In this document: positions 1 to 7,714 of the stretch, piece after piece
Numbering within the stretch: the stretch's first letter is position 1
How the letters are laid out: each line of letters opens with the position of its first letter
DNA from: Actinoplanes oblitus
GTDB lineage: Bacteria; Actinomycetota; Actinomycetes; Mycobacteriales; Micromonosporaceae
Reading direction: 5' to 3'
DNA length: 64,000 nt
NCBI RefSeq assembly: GCF_030252345.1
Contig: NZ_CP126980.1
Location: 5,595,501 to 5,659,500, forward strand
Position numbers and translations under genes: made by a program
The notes under the pieces: generated by a model
What the model was told of the DNA's origin: nothing
Seen by the model: only the letters and a program-made list of their open reading frames with translations
The model's database searches: none

Positions 1-1
1 C

Positions 2-559
2 CGGGACATCGACGCGCTCGCGCTCAACGCCGGCCGGGGCATCGGCGGGGCGTTCGTCGGCGGCACCGACCTGGCGGCCGAACTCGACATCATCGACGTG
101 AACATCACCTCGACGGTGCACCTGGCCAAGCTGGCGCTGCCCGGCATGGTCGCCCGCGGTTACGGCCGGGTGCTGATCACGTCGTCGATCGCGTCCATGA
201 TGCCCGGCACCTACCAGGCGGTCTACAACGCGTCGAAGTCGTTCACCCAGTCGTTCGCCGAGGCGCTGCGCGCCGAGCTGAAGGACACCGGGGTGACGGT
301 TACCGCGCTGATGCCCGGCCCGACCGACACGAACTTCTTCCACCGCGCCGAGATGGACGACACCCGGGTCGGCACCGGCCCCAAGGACGACCCGGCACAG
401 GTCGCCGAGCAGGGCATCCGGGCGCTGCTGGCGGGCAAGGAGAAGGTGCTCGCCGGATCGGCGAAGACCCGGGCGCAGGCGGTGGCGAGCAAGATCATGC
501 CGGACAGCGCCAAGGCGGAGATGCACCGCAAGATGGCCGAGCCCGGGTCCGGGAACTGA
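2..559 (+). CDS. SDR family NAD(P)-dependent oxidoreductase (5' truncated by window)
   Basis: C-terminal part of a short-chain dehydrogenase/reductase; the start and nucleotide-binding GxxxGxG loop lie before base 1. Visible are the NAG motif near the beginning (LNAGRG), the catalytic serines in the strand ending SSIAS, and the catalytic pair in YNASKSF (Tyr-x3-Lys), followed by the substrate-loop PGPTDTNFF typical of classical SDRs. The reading frame is open to the window edge, so the gene continues upstream. Its TGA overlaps the ATG of the next gene (TGATG), so the two are probably cotranscribed. Substrate cannot be inferred. The family call is secure from the Tyr/Lys motif; nothing in the context fixes a pathway. 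Confidence 0.9.
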   Translation, partial: RDIDALALNAGRGIGGAFVGGTDLAAELDIIDVNITSTVHLAKLALPGMVARGYGRVLITSSIASMMPGTYQAVYNASKSFTQSFAEALRAELKDTGVTVTALMPGPTDTNFFHRAEMDDTRVGTGPKDDPAQVAEQGIRALLAGKEKVLAGSAKTRAQAVASKIMPDSAKAEMHRKMAEPGSGN

Positions 560-1497
560 TGGGCGACGACGAGGCCCTGCTGCGTCTCGGGCAGCGGCTG
601 CGGGCCGGCGGCTACCGGTTCACCACTGTCACCCCGGCGACCCACGCGCGGGTGAACCGGCGGCCCGGCAACGAGGTGGCCCGGGACCTGCGGGACGTGT
701 TCGGCTGGAGCCGGCCGTTCCCGCCGGAGGTGGTGCCGGGCGAGCTGCGGGAGCTGATGCTGGCCGCCGGCGTGGTCGACGACGGCGGCCAGCTGTGGCG
801 CAGCCGGGTGCGGTTCTCCAGTTACGACGACGAGCTGTTCGTGCATTCGGCGTTCCCGACCGACGCGCCCGAGTCGGTGTTCTTCGGCCCGGACACGTAC
901 CGGATGGCGGAGGCCGCCACCGAGTGTCTGCGGGCTCGCCGCGAACCGGTGACCCGGGCCGCCGACATCGGGTGCGGCACCGCGGCCGGCGCGATAGCCG
1001 TCGCGAAGCGAGCGCCGCACGCGCAGGTGCTGGCCGTCGACATCAACGACACCGCATTACGGTACGCCCAGGTCAACGCCCGCCTGGCCGGGACCGGCGG
1101 GGTGCTCCCCCGGCACAGCGACCTGCTCGACGACGTCGACGGCGACTTCGACCTGATCATCTCGAACCCGCCGTTCATGGTGGATCCGGCCGGCCGGGTC
1201 TATCGCGACGGCGGCGGCCCGGACGGCAACGAGCTGTCCCTGCGGATCATCGACGTCGCCGCGAAGCGGCTCACGCCGGGCGGCACCCTGGTGCTGTTCA
1301 GCGGCACCGGGATCGCCGGCGGCCACGACCCGCTGCGCGCGGCCGCCGCCGACCGGCTGGCCGGCACCGGCCTCGACTGGACCTATCGCGAGGTCGACCC
1401 GGACGTGTACGGCGAGGAACTGGACGGTCCGGCGTACGCCGGGGCCGAGCGGATCGCCGTGGTGGTGCTGACCGCCACCCGGTCACTCACACAGTGA
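559..1497 (+). CDS. Class I SAM-dependent methyltransferase, N5-glutamine/HemK-like fold
   Basis: A 312-residue methyltransferase. Motif I is DIGCGTAAG near residue 137, followed by an acidic loop AVDIND; the catalytic-type motif ISNPPFM (NPPY/F class) lies near residue 206. NPP(Y/F) enzymes methylate amides or exocyclic amines, so a protein glutamine or nucleic-acid base substrate is plausible, but this is inference. The roughly 130-residue N-terminal extension is like that of actinobacterial proteins annotated simply as methyltransferase. The ATG overlaps the stop of the upstream SDR gene, suggesting translational coupling. Its last 15 bases overlap the 3' end of the convergent iron-enzyme gene. 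Confidence 0.85.
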   Translation: MGDDEALLRLGQRLRAGGYRFTTVTPATHARVNRRPGNEVARDLRDVFGWSRPFPPEVVPGELRELMLAAGVVDDGGQLWRSRVRFSSYDDELFVHSAFPTDAPESVFFGPDTYRMAEAATECLRARREPVTRAADIGCGTAAGAIAVAKRAPHAQVLAVDINDTALRYAQVNARLAGTGGVLPRHSDLLDDVDGDFDLIISNPPFMVDPAGRVYRDGGGPDGNELSLRIIDVAAKRLTPGGTLVLFSGTGIAGGHDPLRAAAADRLAGTGLDWTYREVDPDVYGEELDGPAYAGAERIAVVVLTATRSLTQ

Positions 1498-2442
1498 CGA
1501 ACGGCCTGTGGCCCAGGCGTCCAGCACCGCCTGGGCCCACAGGTTGTCGACGGCCAGCGCGCACCGGGCACCCCACAGCACCTGCCCGGCCAGCTCCGGC
1601 TCGGCCTGCGCGAACGTGCCGCACATGTCGTGCGCGGCGATCTGCTCGTGCACCGCGTCGGCCTCCACGTGCTCGTCGTAGAACGCGGTGGCGCTCGCGT
1701 CGCCACCGAGGCGGCGCAGGCCGTTGCCGTACGACCGGTTCGGCAGCGACGAGGTCATCTCGTAGGCGGCCAGATGGCCCAGCACCGCGCCACGACGGGC
1801 CCGGTGCAGCCCGAAGAACGACATCAGGTTGTTCACCGCCAGGGTGCTGGCCGGCACCGCGTGCACGTACGCGCCGTACGTCAGGTCCAGGTCGAACCAG
1901 GCCATCGTCTGCTTGAACAGCTCCTGGTGCATCCGGGCGGTGACGCCGCCGCCGTACTCGTCGGCCTGGATCTCGACCAGCGCGGCCTTGGCCCGACCGC
2001 TCAGCCGCGGGATCGCGAAGGTGTGCGGATCGGCCTCGCGCAGGTGGTAGACCGACCGGTGCATGACGAACTCGCGGAACTGCCCGTGGGTGGCCCGCCC
2101 GCGCAGGTAGCCGGAGAGCGACGGCCCGTCGTCGGCGGCCACGATCGCGGCGAGCGCGGCCGGCACCGTCTCCGGGTCGGCGGCGACCGGCGGCCCGACC
2201 AGCTCGTGCAGCCGTTCCTGCCAGCGGGTTTCCAGCTCGGCGCGGAGCCGGAGCAGGTCCAGCCGCCACTCCCAGGCGTCGTCGACCCCGTCCCAGCCCC
2301 GGTAGGCCAGCTCGTAGCAGATGAACAGCGACAGGTGGAAGTCCTCGTCGTCGTCCGGGACGGCGGTGAAGTCGGCCGCACCGCCGGCCAGGGCGTCGAC
2401 GAGAGCGCTGGACAGGGACCCTCGCGGCGCCGGCAATTTCAT
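1483..2442 (-). CDS. Iron-containing redox enzyme family protein (haem-oxygenase-like fold)
   Basis: About 319 residues, all-helical by appearance, rich in acidic and histidine residues positioned as in the haem-oxygenase-like di-iron (HDO) superfamily. ELAYRGWDGVDDAWEW near the N-terminus and VEADAVHE with a later AAHDMC match the E/H-containing helices used for metal binding in that family. Substrate unknown. I chose the internal ATG at 2442 because the alternative at 2499 would make the gene overlap the divergent CDGSH gene by 7 bp; neither has a good ribosome site. The divergent small CDGSH iron-sulphur gene next door is a recurrent partner of such enzymes in actinomycetes, which supports an iron redox function for both. 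Confidence 0.8.
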   Translation of the reverse strand: MKLPAPRGSLSSALVDALAGGAADFTAVPDDDEDFHLSLFICYELAYRGWDGVDDAWEWRLDLLRLRAELETRWQERLHELVGPPVAADPETVPAALAAIVAADDGPSLSGYLRGRATHGQFREFVMHRSVYHLREADPHTFAIPRLSGRAKAALVEIQADEYGGGVTARMHQELFKQTMAWFDLDLTYGAYVHAVPASTLAVNNLMSFFGLHRARRGAVLGHLAAYEMTSSLPNRSYGNGLRRLGGDASATAFYDEHVEADAVHEQIAAHDMCGTFAQAEPELAGQVLWGARCALAVDNLWAQAVLDAWATGRSSLCE

Positions 2443-2492
2443 GGCCGGACGGATGCCCGTTTGCGCTTCGCCGAAACGGGGATCTTTGCGCC

Positions 2493-2723
2493 ATGACATC
2501 GACCATCACCCCGTACGAGGACGGACCGCTGCTCGTACGCGGCGACTTCGAGCTGGTCAGCCCGGACGGGACGCCTATCGACCCGGCGCGCCGGACCATC
2601 GCCCTGTGCCGCTGCGGCAAGTCCGCCGACAAGCCGTTCTGCGACGGAACCCACAAGACGGTGCGGTTCAAGGCCGGCACCGGACGGGACAACCCGCCGC
2701 CGAGCGCCGGCGGACTACCGTGA
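2493..2723 (+). CDS. CDGSH iron-sulfur domain protein
   Basis: 76-residue protein with the motif CRCGKSADKPFCDGTHK, which carries the three cysteines and one histidine (C-x-C...C-x3-H) that hold a labile [2Fe-2S] cluster in the CDGSH/mitoNEET family. No signal peptide or membrane helix, so cytoplasmic. It starts 50 bp from the divergent iron-containing redox enzyme; the pair probably shares a promoter region and may form a redox couple (inference from adjacency). The next gene begins 4 bp after the stop. Confidence 0.92.
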   Translation: MTSTITPYEDGPLLVRGDFELVSPDGTPIDPARRTIALCRCGKSADKPFCDGTHKTVRFKAGTGRDNPPPSAGGLP

Positions 2724-2727
2724 CCGT

Positions 2728-3240
2728 GTGACGGAGAAGCTCCCCGATGTCCCGCCGGGTTACCAGCCGCCCCCGATCGTCGCCTATCAGCCGCCGCCTC
2801 CGCCGCCGGACCGCAAGCGCACCGGCCTGATCGTCGCGGCCTCGGTTCTCGGCGCGCTGCTCGCCGCCGGTGGTGCCCTGGTGGTCCTGCGGGCCGCCCC
2901 CGCCGATCCGGCGCCGCCGGCCGCGGCCGCGCCGGTCGGGCCGGCAGCGGCGGGCACCGCCGAGCTGGCGGCGGTGCCGGCCGGCGACGAGTGGCGGCTG
3001 AAGAGCGCCGAGAACGGCGCCACCACGTCGATCCACTTCAGCAACGAGACCGCCGGCCCGGTCAAGATCCTCTGGCTCGGCTACGACCGCGAGCGGGTCT
3101 TCTACACCGAGCTGGCCCCGGGGCAGGGCTACGACCAGCAGACCTACGCCGGGCACGTGTGGGTGGTGACCCGGGCCGACGGCACCACGATCGCCGCCTT
3201 CCAGGCGACCGCGGCACCGGCCCGGGCCACCGTCCGCTGA
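2728..3240 (+). CDS. Proline-rich single-pass membrane protein, function unknown
   Basis: 170 residues from a GTG start 4 bp after the CDGSH gene. Layout: a cytoplasmic proline-rich stretch (PPPPPP near residues 20-27), a transmembrane helix at about 31-53 (GLIVAASVLGALLAAGGALV), an alanine/proline linker, then a small extracytoplasmic domain (about 75-165) with TSIHFSNETAGPVKILWLGYDR and a C-terminal AGHVWVVTRADG. The exported domain resembles a von Hippel-Lindau-type beta domain (FxNxT..PVxIxWlgydG...Y..L.PGq...QxTy.gHvWvv), a fold found in secreted actinobacterial proteins. Ligand unknown. Confidence 0.75.
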   Translation: MTEKLPDVPPGYQPPPIVAYQPPPPPPDRKRTGLIVAASVLGALLAAGGALVVLRAAPADPAPPAAAAPVGPAAAGTAELAAVPAGDEWRLKSAENGATTSIHFSNETAGPVKILWLGYDRERVFYTELAPGQGYDQQTYAGHVWVVTRADGTTIAAFQATAAPARATVR

Positions 3241-3284
3241 CAGGGCGGCCGCCGAACCGGGCCAACCCACCGTCCTGACCGGGA

Positions 3285-3404
3285 TCAGCCGGCCGGAGCG
3301 AGTGCCGGCTCCCGGTCGGCGGCCGCGATGGCGACGATGGTCAGATCGACCAGCAGCATGAACGTGCTCAGCGAGACGGCGAGCAGCGGCAACCATTTGT
3401 GCAT
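3285..3404 (-). pseudogene. Truncated MFS drug-transporter remnant (first membrane helix only)
   Basis: The minus-strand reading beginning at the ATG at 3404 gives MHKWLPLLAVSLSTFMLLVD followed by LTIVAIA, which is the characteristic opening of 14-helix DHA2 (EmrB/QacA) multidrug transporters. It then runs into an unrelated tail and stops after 39 residues. In intact homologues this helix leads into TIVNVALP and about 450 further residues, none of which are present. It lies divergent to the PadR regulator and shares its palindromic operator, as if an efflux pump once controlled by this regulator was deleted. It could still be expressed as a small membrane peptide. Confidence 0.6.
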
Positions 3405-3428
3405 GCCGGGCACGATGCCGACTGGGTA

Positions 3429-3443
3429 TATACGCGGCGTATA
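3429..3443. promoter_or_regulatory. PadR operator palindrome overlapping a -10 element
   Basis: TATACGC-G-GCGTATA is a perfect 7-bp inverted repeat around one central base. The overlapping TATACT (3440-3445) has the form of a -10 box about 20 bp before the padR ATG, so a repressor bound here would block transcription. Autoregulation is inferred from position. Confidence 0.7.
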
Positions 3444-3465
3444 CTCTGAGCGTACAGTGGGCCGC

Positions 3466-3999
3466 ATGAGCGTACCGCTGACCCTCCTCGGCCTGCTCGA
3501 GCGCGCCCCGAGCCACGGCTACGACCTGAAACGCGACTACGACACCTTCTTCGGCGTCGGCAAGGCGCTGTCCTTCGGGCAGGTCTACGCGACGCTGAGC
3601 CGTCTCACCCGGGACGGCAAGGTGGTGATGGACGAGGTGGCCCCGGGCGAGGGCCCGGACCGCAAGCGCTACGTGATCACCGAGCAGGGCGCCACCGAGG
3701 TGAGCGCCTGGCTGGCCGACCCGGTCGCGCCCGAGCCGCACCTGCAGAGCCTGCTGTTCACCAAGGTGGTGCTGGCACTGATGCTGGACCGGCCGGCCGA
3801 GGCGTACCTCGACGCGCAGCGGCAGGCGCACATCGCCCGGATGCGCGAGCTCACCGAGATCAAGCGGTCCGGCGGGCTGGTCGAGGCGTTGCTCGCCGAC
3901 CACGGGCTGTTCCATCTGGAGGCCGACCTGCGGTGGATCGACACGACGTCGGCACGGCTGGACGCGTTGCGTACCCGGATCCGGCAGGCGAAGCCGTGA
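3466..3999 (+). CDS. PadR family transcriptional regulator
   Basis: 177 residues. The N-terminal winged helix starts SVPLTLLGLLERAPSHGYDL, with the recognition region FGQVYATLSRLTRDGKV and the wing GPDRKRYVITEQG, all diagnostic of PadR proteins. The C-terminal half is the helical dimerisation domain (Vir-C/PadR_C type). I start it at the ATG at 3466, because the longer in-frame reading would cross the operator. It overlaps the ABC ATPase start by GTGA and probably represses its own padR-ABC-FtsX operon through the palindrome at 3429-3443. Confidence 0.93.
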   Translation: MSVPLTLLGLLERAPSHGYDLKRDYDTFFGVGKALSFGQVYATLSRLTRDGKVVMDEVAPGEGPDRKRYVITEQGATEVSAWLADPVAPEPHLQSLLFTKVVLALMLDRPAEAYLDAQRQAHIARMRELTEIKRSGGLVEALLADHGLFHLEADLRWIDTTSARLDALRTRIRQAKP

Positions 4000-4679
4000 C
4001 CGCCGCGCTCACCGCGCGTGGCGTCGTGTTGTCCTTCGGCGCCACCCCGGCGCTGCGCGGCGCCGACCTGGCCGTCGCCGAGGGCGAGATCGTGGCGGTG
4101 ATGGGCCCCAGCGGTTCCGGCAAGTCCACGCTGCTGCACTGCCTGGCCGGCATCCTGGTGCCGGACGCCGGCGAGATCCACTTCGACGGGCGGCGGATCG
4201 ACGACCTCGGCGAGACGGCGCGCAGCGAGCTACGTCGCGACAGGTTCGGGTTCGTGTTCCAGTTCGGTCAGCTGGTGCCCGAGCTGTCCGCCGTGGAGAA
4301 CGTCGCGCTGCCGCTGCTGCTGAGCGGGGTGCGCCGCGACGCCGCGACCCGGCAGGCACGCGACTGGTTCGGCCGGCTCGGCCTCGACGGGCTGGAGGGC
4401 CGCCGCTCCGGTGAGCTCTCTGGGGGCCAGGCGCAGCGCGTCGCCCTGGCTCGCGGCCTGGTCGCGCGGCCGCGGGTGCTCTTCGCCGACGAGCCGACCG
4501 GTGCGCTCGACTCGCTCACCGGCGAGCAGGTGATGGAGCTGCTCGTCGGTTCGGCGCGGGAGCAGGGCACCACGGTGGTGCTGGTGACCCACGAGGGGCG
4601 GGTCGCGGCGTACGCGGATCGGCTCGTCATGGTCCGCGACGGCCGGGTGACCACCCCTGCCGAGGTGACCATCCCATGA
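3996..4679 (+). CDS. ABC transporter ATP-binding protein (MacB/LolD type)
   Basis: 227 residues from the GTG that overlaps the padR stop. It contains Walker A GPSGSGKST (about residues 38-46), a Q-loop (FQFGQLVPELS), signature LSGGQAQRVALARGL, Walker B VLFADEPTGALD and the H-loop VTHEGRVAAYADR. DEPTGALD and the short size place it in the MacB/FtsE-like group that pairs with FtsX-fold permeases. ATPGA overlap (ATGA) with the permease gene shows tight coupling. Probably powers efflux or extraction of a lipophilic compound, with PadR sensing the inducer. Confidence 0.95.
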   Translation: MTAALTARGVVLSFGATPALRGADLAVAEGEIVAVMGPSGSGKSTLLHCLAGILVPDAGEIHFDGRRIDDLGETARSELRRDRFGFVFQFGQLVPELSAVENVALPLLLSGVRRDAATRQARDWFGRLGLDGLEGRRSGELSGGQAQRVALARGLVARPRVLFADEPTGALDSLTGEQVMELLVGSAREQGTTVVLVTHEGRVAAYADRLVMVRDGRVTTPAEVTIP

Positions 4680-6901
4680 TCTCTCTCGGGCTCCGTCTCG
4701 CGGTGGCGGGCGGTCGCGAGGCCGTCACCCGGCTGCTCGTGCTGGCCGCCGCCGTCGCGGTCGGCGTCGGCATGCTGCTCGCCACGGTCGCCGGGATCCA
4801 CGCGGTCGGCGCGCAGAACCTGCGTTACTCCTGGCTGAACAGCGCCGTGACCAGCGCCGCCACCGGCGCCGAGGCCCGCGACCCGGCGATGTGGTCGGTT
4901 CGCGAGGACTTCTTCGACGGCCACCCGATGGCCCGCGTCGACGTGGCGGTTTCCGGCCCGGACGGCCCGGTGCCGCCCGGCCTGGCCGCCCTGCCCGGCC
5001 CGGGCGAGTACTACGTCTCCCCCGCCCTCGACCGGCTGCTGCGCGCGCACCCCGCCGACCAGCTCCGCGACCGGTTCCCGGGCCGGCCGGCCGGGGTGCT
5101 CGGTCGCGCCGCGCTGCCCTCACCGGACTCGCTGATCGTGATCGTCGGCAACACCCGGGAGGAGGCCGGCCGCATCGCCGGGACGACCGAGATCACCCGG
5201 ATGGTGACCGTCTCCCCGGACAAGTGCCGCGACTGCGTGATCGGTCTCGGCTCCAACGGCATCGTGCTGACCCTGTCGGTGGTGGCGGCCGCCCTGCTCT
5301 TTCCCCTGCTGATCTTCATCGGGACGGCCACCCGGCTCGCCGCGGCCCGTCGCGAGCAGCGGTTCGCCGCGATGCGGCTGGTCGGCGCCACGCCCCGGCA
5401 GATCACCCAGCTCGCCGTCGTCGAGTCGGCCCTGGCCGCGGTCACCGGCACGATCGCCGGGTTCGGCGTGTTCCTGCTGGCCCGGGCCGGGCTGGCCGGG
5501 ATCCCGTTCACCGGCGAACCGTTCTTCCCCGGCGACCTGTCGCTGACCGGCACCGACGTGCTGATGGTGCTCGCCGGTGTGCCGCTGGCCGCCGCGGTCG
5601 CCGCACGCGTCGCGCTGCGCCGGGTCCGCGTCTCCCCGCTCGGCGTCACCCGCCGGGTCACCCCGAAACCGCCGCGCGCCTGGCGGGTGCTCCCCCTGCT
5701 GGCCGGGCTCGCCGAGCTGGCCTACCTGGTCGGTCACCGGCCACCCACCACCGAGGGCCAGCTGTTCGGCTACCTGTCCGGGATCCTGGTCGTGATGATC
5801 GGCCTGATGATCGCCGGGCCGTGGCTGACGATGGCCGGTTCCCGGCTGCTCGCCCGCCGGGCACACCGCGCGTCCACGCTGATCGCCGGGCGGCGGCTCG
5901 CCGACGACCCGCGCGCCGGGTTCCGCGCGGTCAGCGGCCTGATGCTGGCACTGTTCGTGACCAGCACCGCGACCGGCGTGATCACCGCGATCGTCGCCGA
6001 GCGCTCGGACCGCACCCCGGGCTCGGCCGGGCACGACTTCGTGTCGGTGGCCATGCTGCCCGACGACGTGGGCGTGCCGGCCGGCCGCGTCTCGGCGCCC
6101 GGCCACCTGATCCGCGTCAACCCGGACCGGCGGCCGGAGCATCATCTCCAGGTCACCGACGGACAGGTGGGGATCGACATCCCGGACCTGCCCGGCCTGA
6201 TCTCCTGCGCCGAACTCGCGACGATTCCCGGCGGCGGCACCTGCCCGGCCGGTGCGCAGGTCGCCCAGGTCTTCCCCGACCTGAACGCGCCGGAGTTCAT
6301 GCCGGCCACCGCGGCCGGCCCGTCCTGGCCCGCCTCCACCAGGACCGCCGCCCAGCTGGCCGGCCTTAATGTCATCGACGTCGTGCTGCCGACCGACGGC
6401 ACGCCCGCCGCTGTCGAGCGCGCCCGGACCATGCTGAACAGGGCTTTCCCGTACGGCCGGCTCGCCGCCACGGAGAGCGACTACGCCAGCGACTTCACCC
6501 GGCAGCTGTACCAGTTCCAGCGGCTCGCCGATGTCGTGATCGTCGCCAGCCTGGTGATCGCCGGTTGCAGTCTCGCGGTCAGCGTGACCGGCGGGCTCAC
6601 CGAGCGCCGGCGCCCGTTCGCGATGCTGCGCCTGACCGGGGTGCGCCTGGCCGAGCTGCGCCGGGTGGTGGCGCTGGAGACCACGATCCCGCTGCTGAGC
6701 GTCTCGGTCGTCGCGATCGGCGTCGGCTTCCTCGCCGCCCACCTGTTCCTGCGCTCGCAGATGCGGTACAGCCTGCACGCCCCCGGCCCGGCCTACTACG
6801 TGACGGTGGCCGTCGGGCTGCTCGCCTCCATCGCCGTCCTCACCTCGACCATGCCGCTGCTCGCCCGGATGACCGGCCCCGCCGCCGCCCGCAACGAGTG
6901 A
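4676..6901 (+). CDS. FtsX-like permease of ABC exporter
   Basis: 741 residues. An N-terminal helix (residues about 10-35) and extracytoplasmic domain precede three helices of a first FtsX domain (about 195-320, with AAARREQRFAAMRLVGATP); two linking helices follow; a second periplasmic stretch (about 440-600) leads to the second FtsX core (about 625-735, RRPFAMLRLTGVRLAELRRV). This duplicated layout is that of actinobacterial FtsX/MacB permeases. The extracellular domain has paired cysteines near residues 183/186 (KCRDC) and 507/522, likely disulphides. Forms an exporter with the upstream ATPase. A weak CCCGCGG/CCGCGGG repeat sits just after the stop. Confidence 0.93.
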   Translation: MISLGLRLAVAGGREAVTRLLVLAAAVAVGVGMLLATVAGIHAVGAQNLRYSWLNSAVTSAATGAEARDPAMWSVREDFFDGHPMARVDVAVSGPDGPVPPGLAALPGPGEYYVSPALDRLLRAHPADQLRDRFPGRPAGVLGRAALPSPDSLIVIVGNTREEAGRIAGTTEITRMVTVSPDKCRDCVIGLGSNGIVLTLSVVAAALLFPLLIFIGTATRLAAARREQRFAAMRLVGATPRQITQLAVVESALAAVTGTIAGFGVFLLARAGLAGIPFTGEPFFPGDLSLTGTDVLMVLAGVPLAAAVAARVALRRVRVSPLGVTRRVTPKPPRAWRVLPLLAGLAELAYLVGHRPPTTEGQLFGYLSGILVVMIGLMIAGPWLTMAGSRLLARRAHRASTLIAGRRLADDPRAGFRAVSGLMLALFVTSTATGVITAIVAERSDRTPGSAGHDFVSVAMLPDDVGVPAGRVSAPGHLIRVNPDRRPEHHLQVTDGQVGIDIPDLPGLISCAELATIPGGGTCPAGAQVAQVFPDLNAPEFMPATAAGPSWPASTRTAAQLAGLNVIDVVLPTDGTPAAVERARTMLNRAFPYGRLAATESDYASDFTRQLYQFQRLADVVIVASLVIAGCSLAVSVTGGLTERRRPFAMLRLTGVRLAELRRVVALETTIPLLSVSVVAIGVGFLAAHLFLRSQMRYSLHAPGPAYYVTVAVGLLASIAVLTSTMPLLARMTGPAAARNE

Positions 6902-7137
6902 CACCCGCGGACCGCGGGCCGGTGCCGGATCCGCTCCGGCCTGCGGTCCGCCGCTTGACGGTACGCCCGGTCCGGTCCCGCCCCGCACACAGGCTCGCGC
7001 GGCGGAACCGGGCGCCGCCGCGTACCGGAAAGCGGGCGGGCCCGGAGCGCACGCCCGCCTCGCGCCGGTCCGCGGTCAGGCCGGCGGACGGCCCGGTGCG
7101 TCGCGACGGCAGGGGTCATCGTGCCGTTCTCGGGTGC

Positions 7138-7596
7138 CTAGGGCCCGTCCATGACCTGCCCCGGGTCCCCGAAGAGCTTCACCACGTCGGTGATGCACAG
7201 CACCTGGTGCACGATCGGGCAGACCGCGGTGATCGACAGCCGGCTCCCGGCCGCCTCGGCGAGCTCGAAGCAGGCCTCCAGGGCTCGGATCCCACCGGAG
7301 TCGACGAACGTCAGCGGACCGGCGTCGAACTCGAGCGCCCGGCCGGGGTGCTCCCGCAGCAGGGTGGTCACCCGGTCCACCAGGCCGCCGGCCTCGCGGC
7401 GGTCCAGCTCGCCGCTGAGCACCAGGCGCAGCGGTGCCCCCGGGCCGGTGGCGACGCGACACACCTGCAACCGGCACTGCCCGGACACGTCGAGAGACGC
7501 TCGATAGCCGCTGCTCAAGGAACTCTCCCGCCCATCGTGAGGCCGCGGTCCCTCGCTGCTGAAGGTTTGACGCTGTGACCCACGGTAGTCCACCAC
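7138..7596 (-). CDS. STAS domain protein, anti-sigma factor antagonist-like
   Basis: 152 residues with a single STAS domain at about 45-150. The phosphorylation-site strand FDAGPLTFVDSGGIRAL retains the D-S-G motif in which the serine is phosphorylated by an HATPase kinase in SpoIIAA/RsbV proteins. This contrasts with the STAS domains at 44.2-46.0 kb, which have lost it. The first 40 residues look unstructured, so translation may start further downstream than the GTG used here. No anti-sigma partner is adjacent; it is a stand-alone gene. A TTTCCGGTACG element lies 84 bp upstream of the start (7680-7690). Confidence 0.85.
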   Translation of the reverse strand: MVDYRGSQRQTFSSEGPRPHDGRESSLSSGYRASLDVSGQCRLQVCRVATGPGAPLRLVLSGELDRREAGGLVDRVTTLLREHPGRALEFDAGPLTFVDSGGIRALEACFELAEAAGSRLSITAVCPIVHQVLCITDVVKLFGDPGQVMDGP

Positions 7597-7714
7597 CGCC
7601 TCGGGGACGGCACCATCGTCGGCTGTTCACCCGGCGTGTGACGGTCAGATCCCCTCCGGTACGGCGGGGGCGCTCCGGTCGTACCGGAAACGGGTTCCGC
7701 CGATCGCGCGGACC

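Noticed and set aside
3933..3995. Upstream start for the ABC ATPase gene
   Set aside because: The extra residues lie inside padR, and the GTG at 3996 overlapping its stop gives the normal family length.
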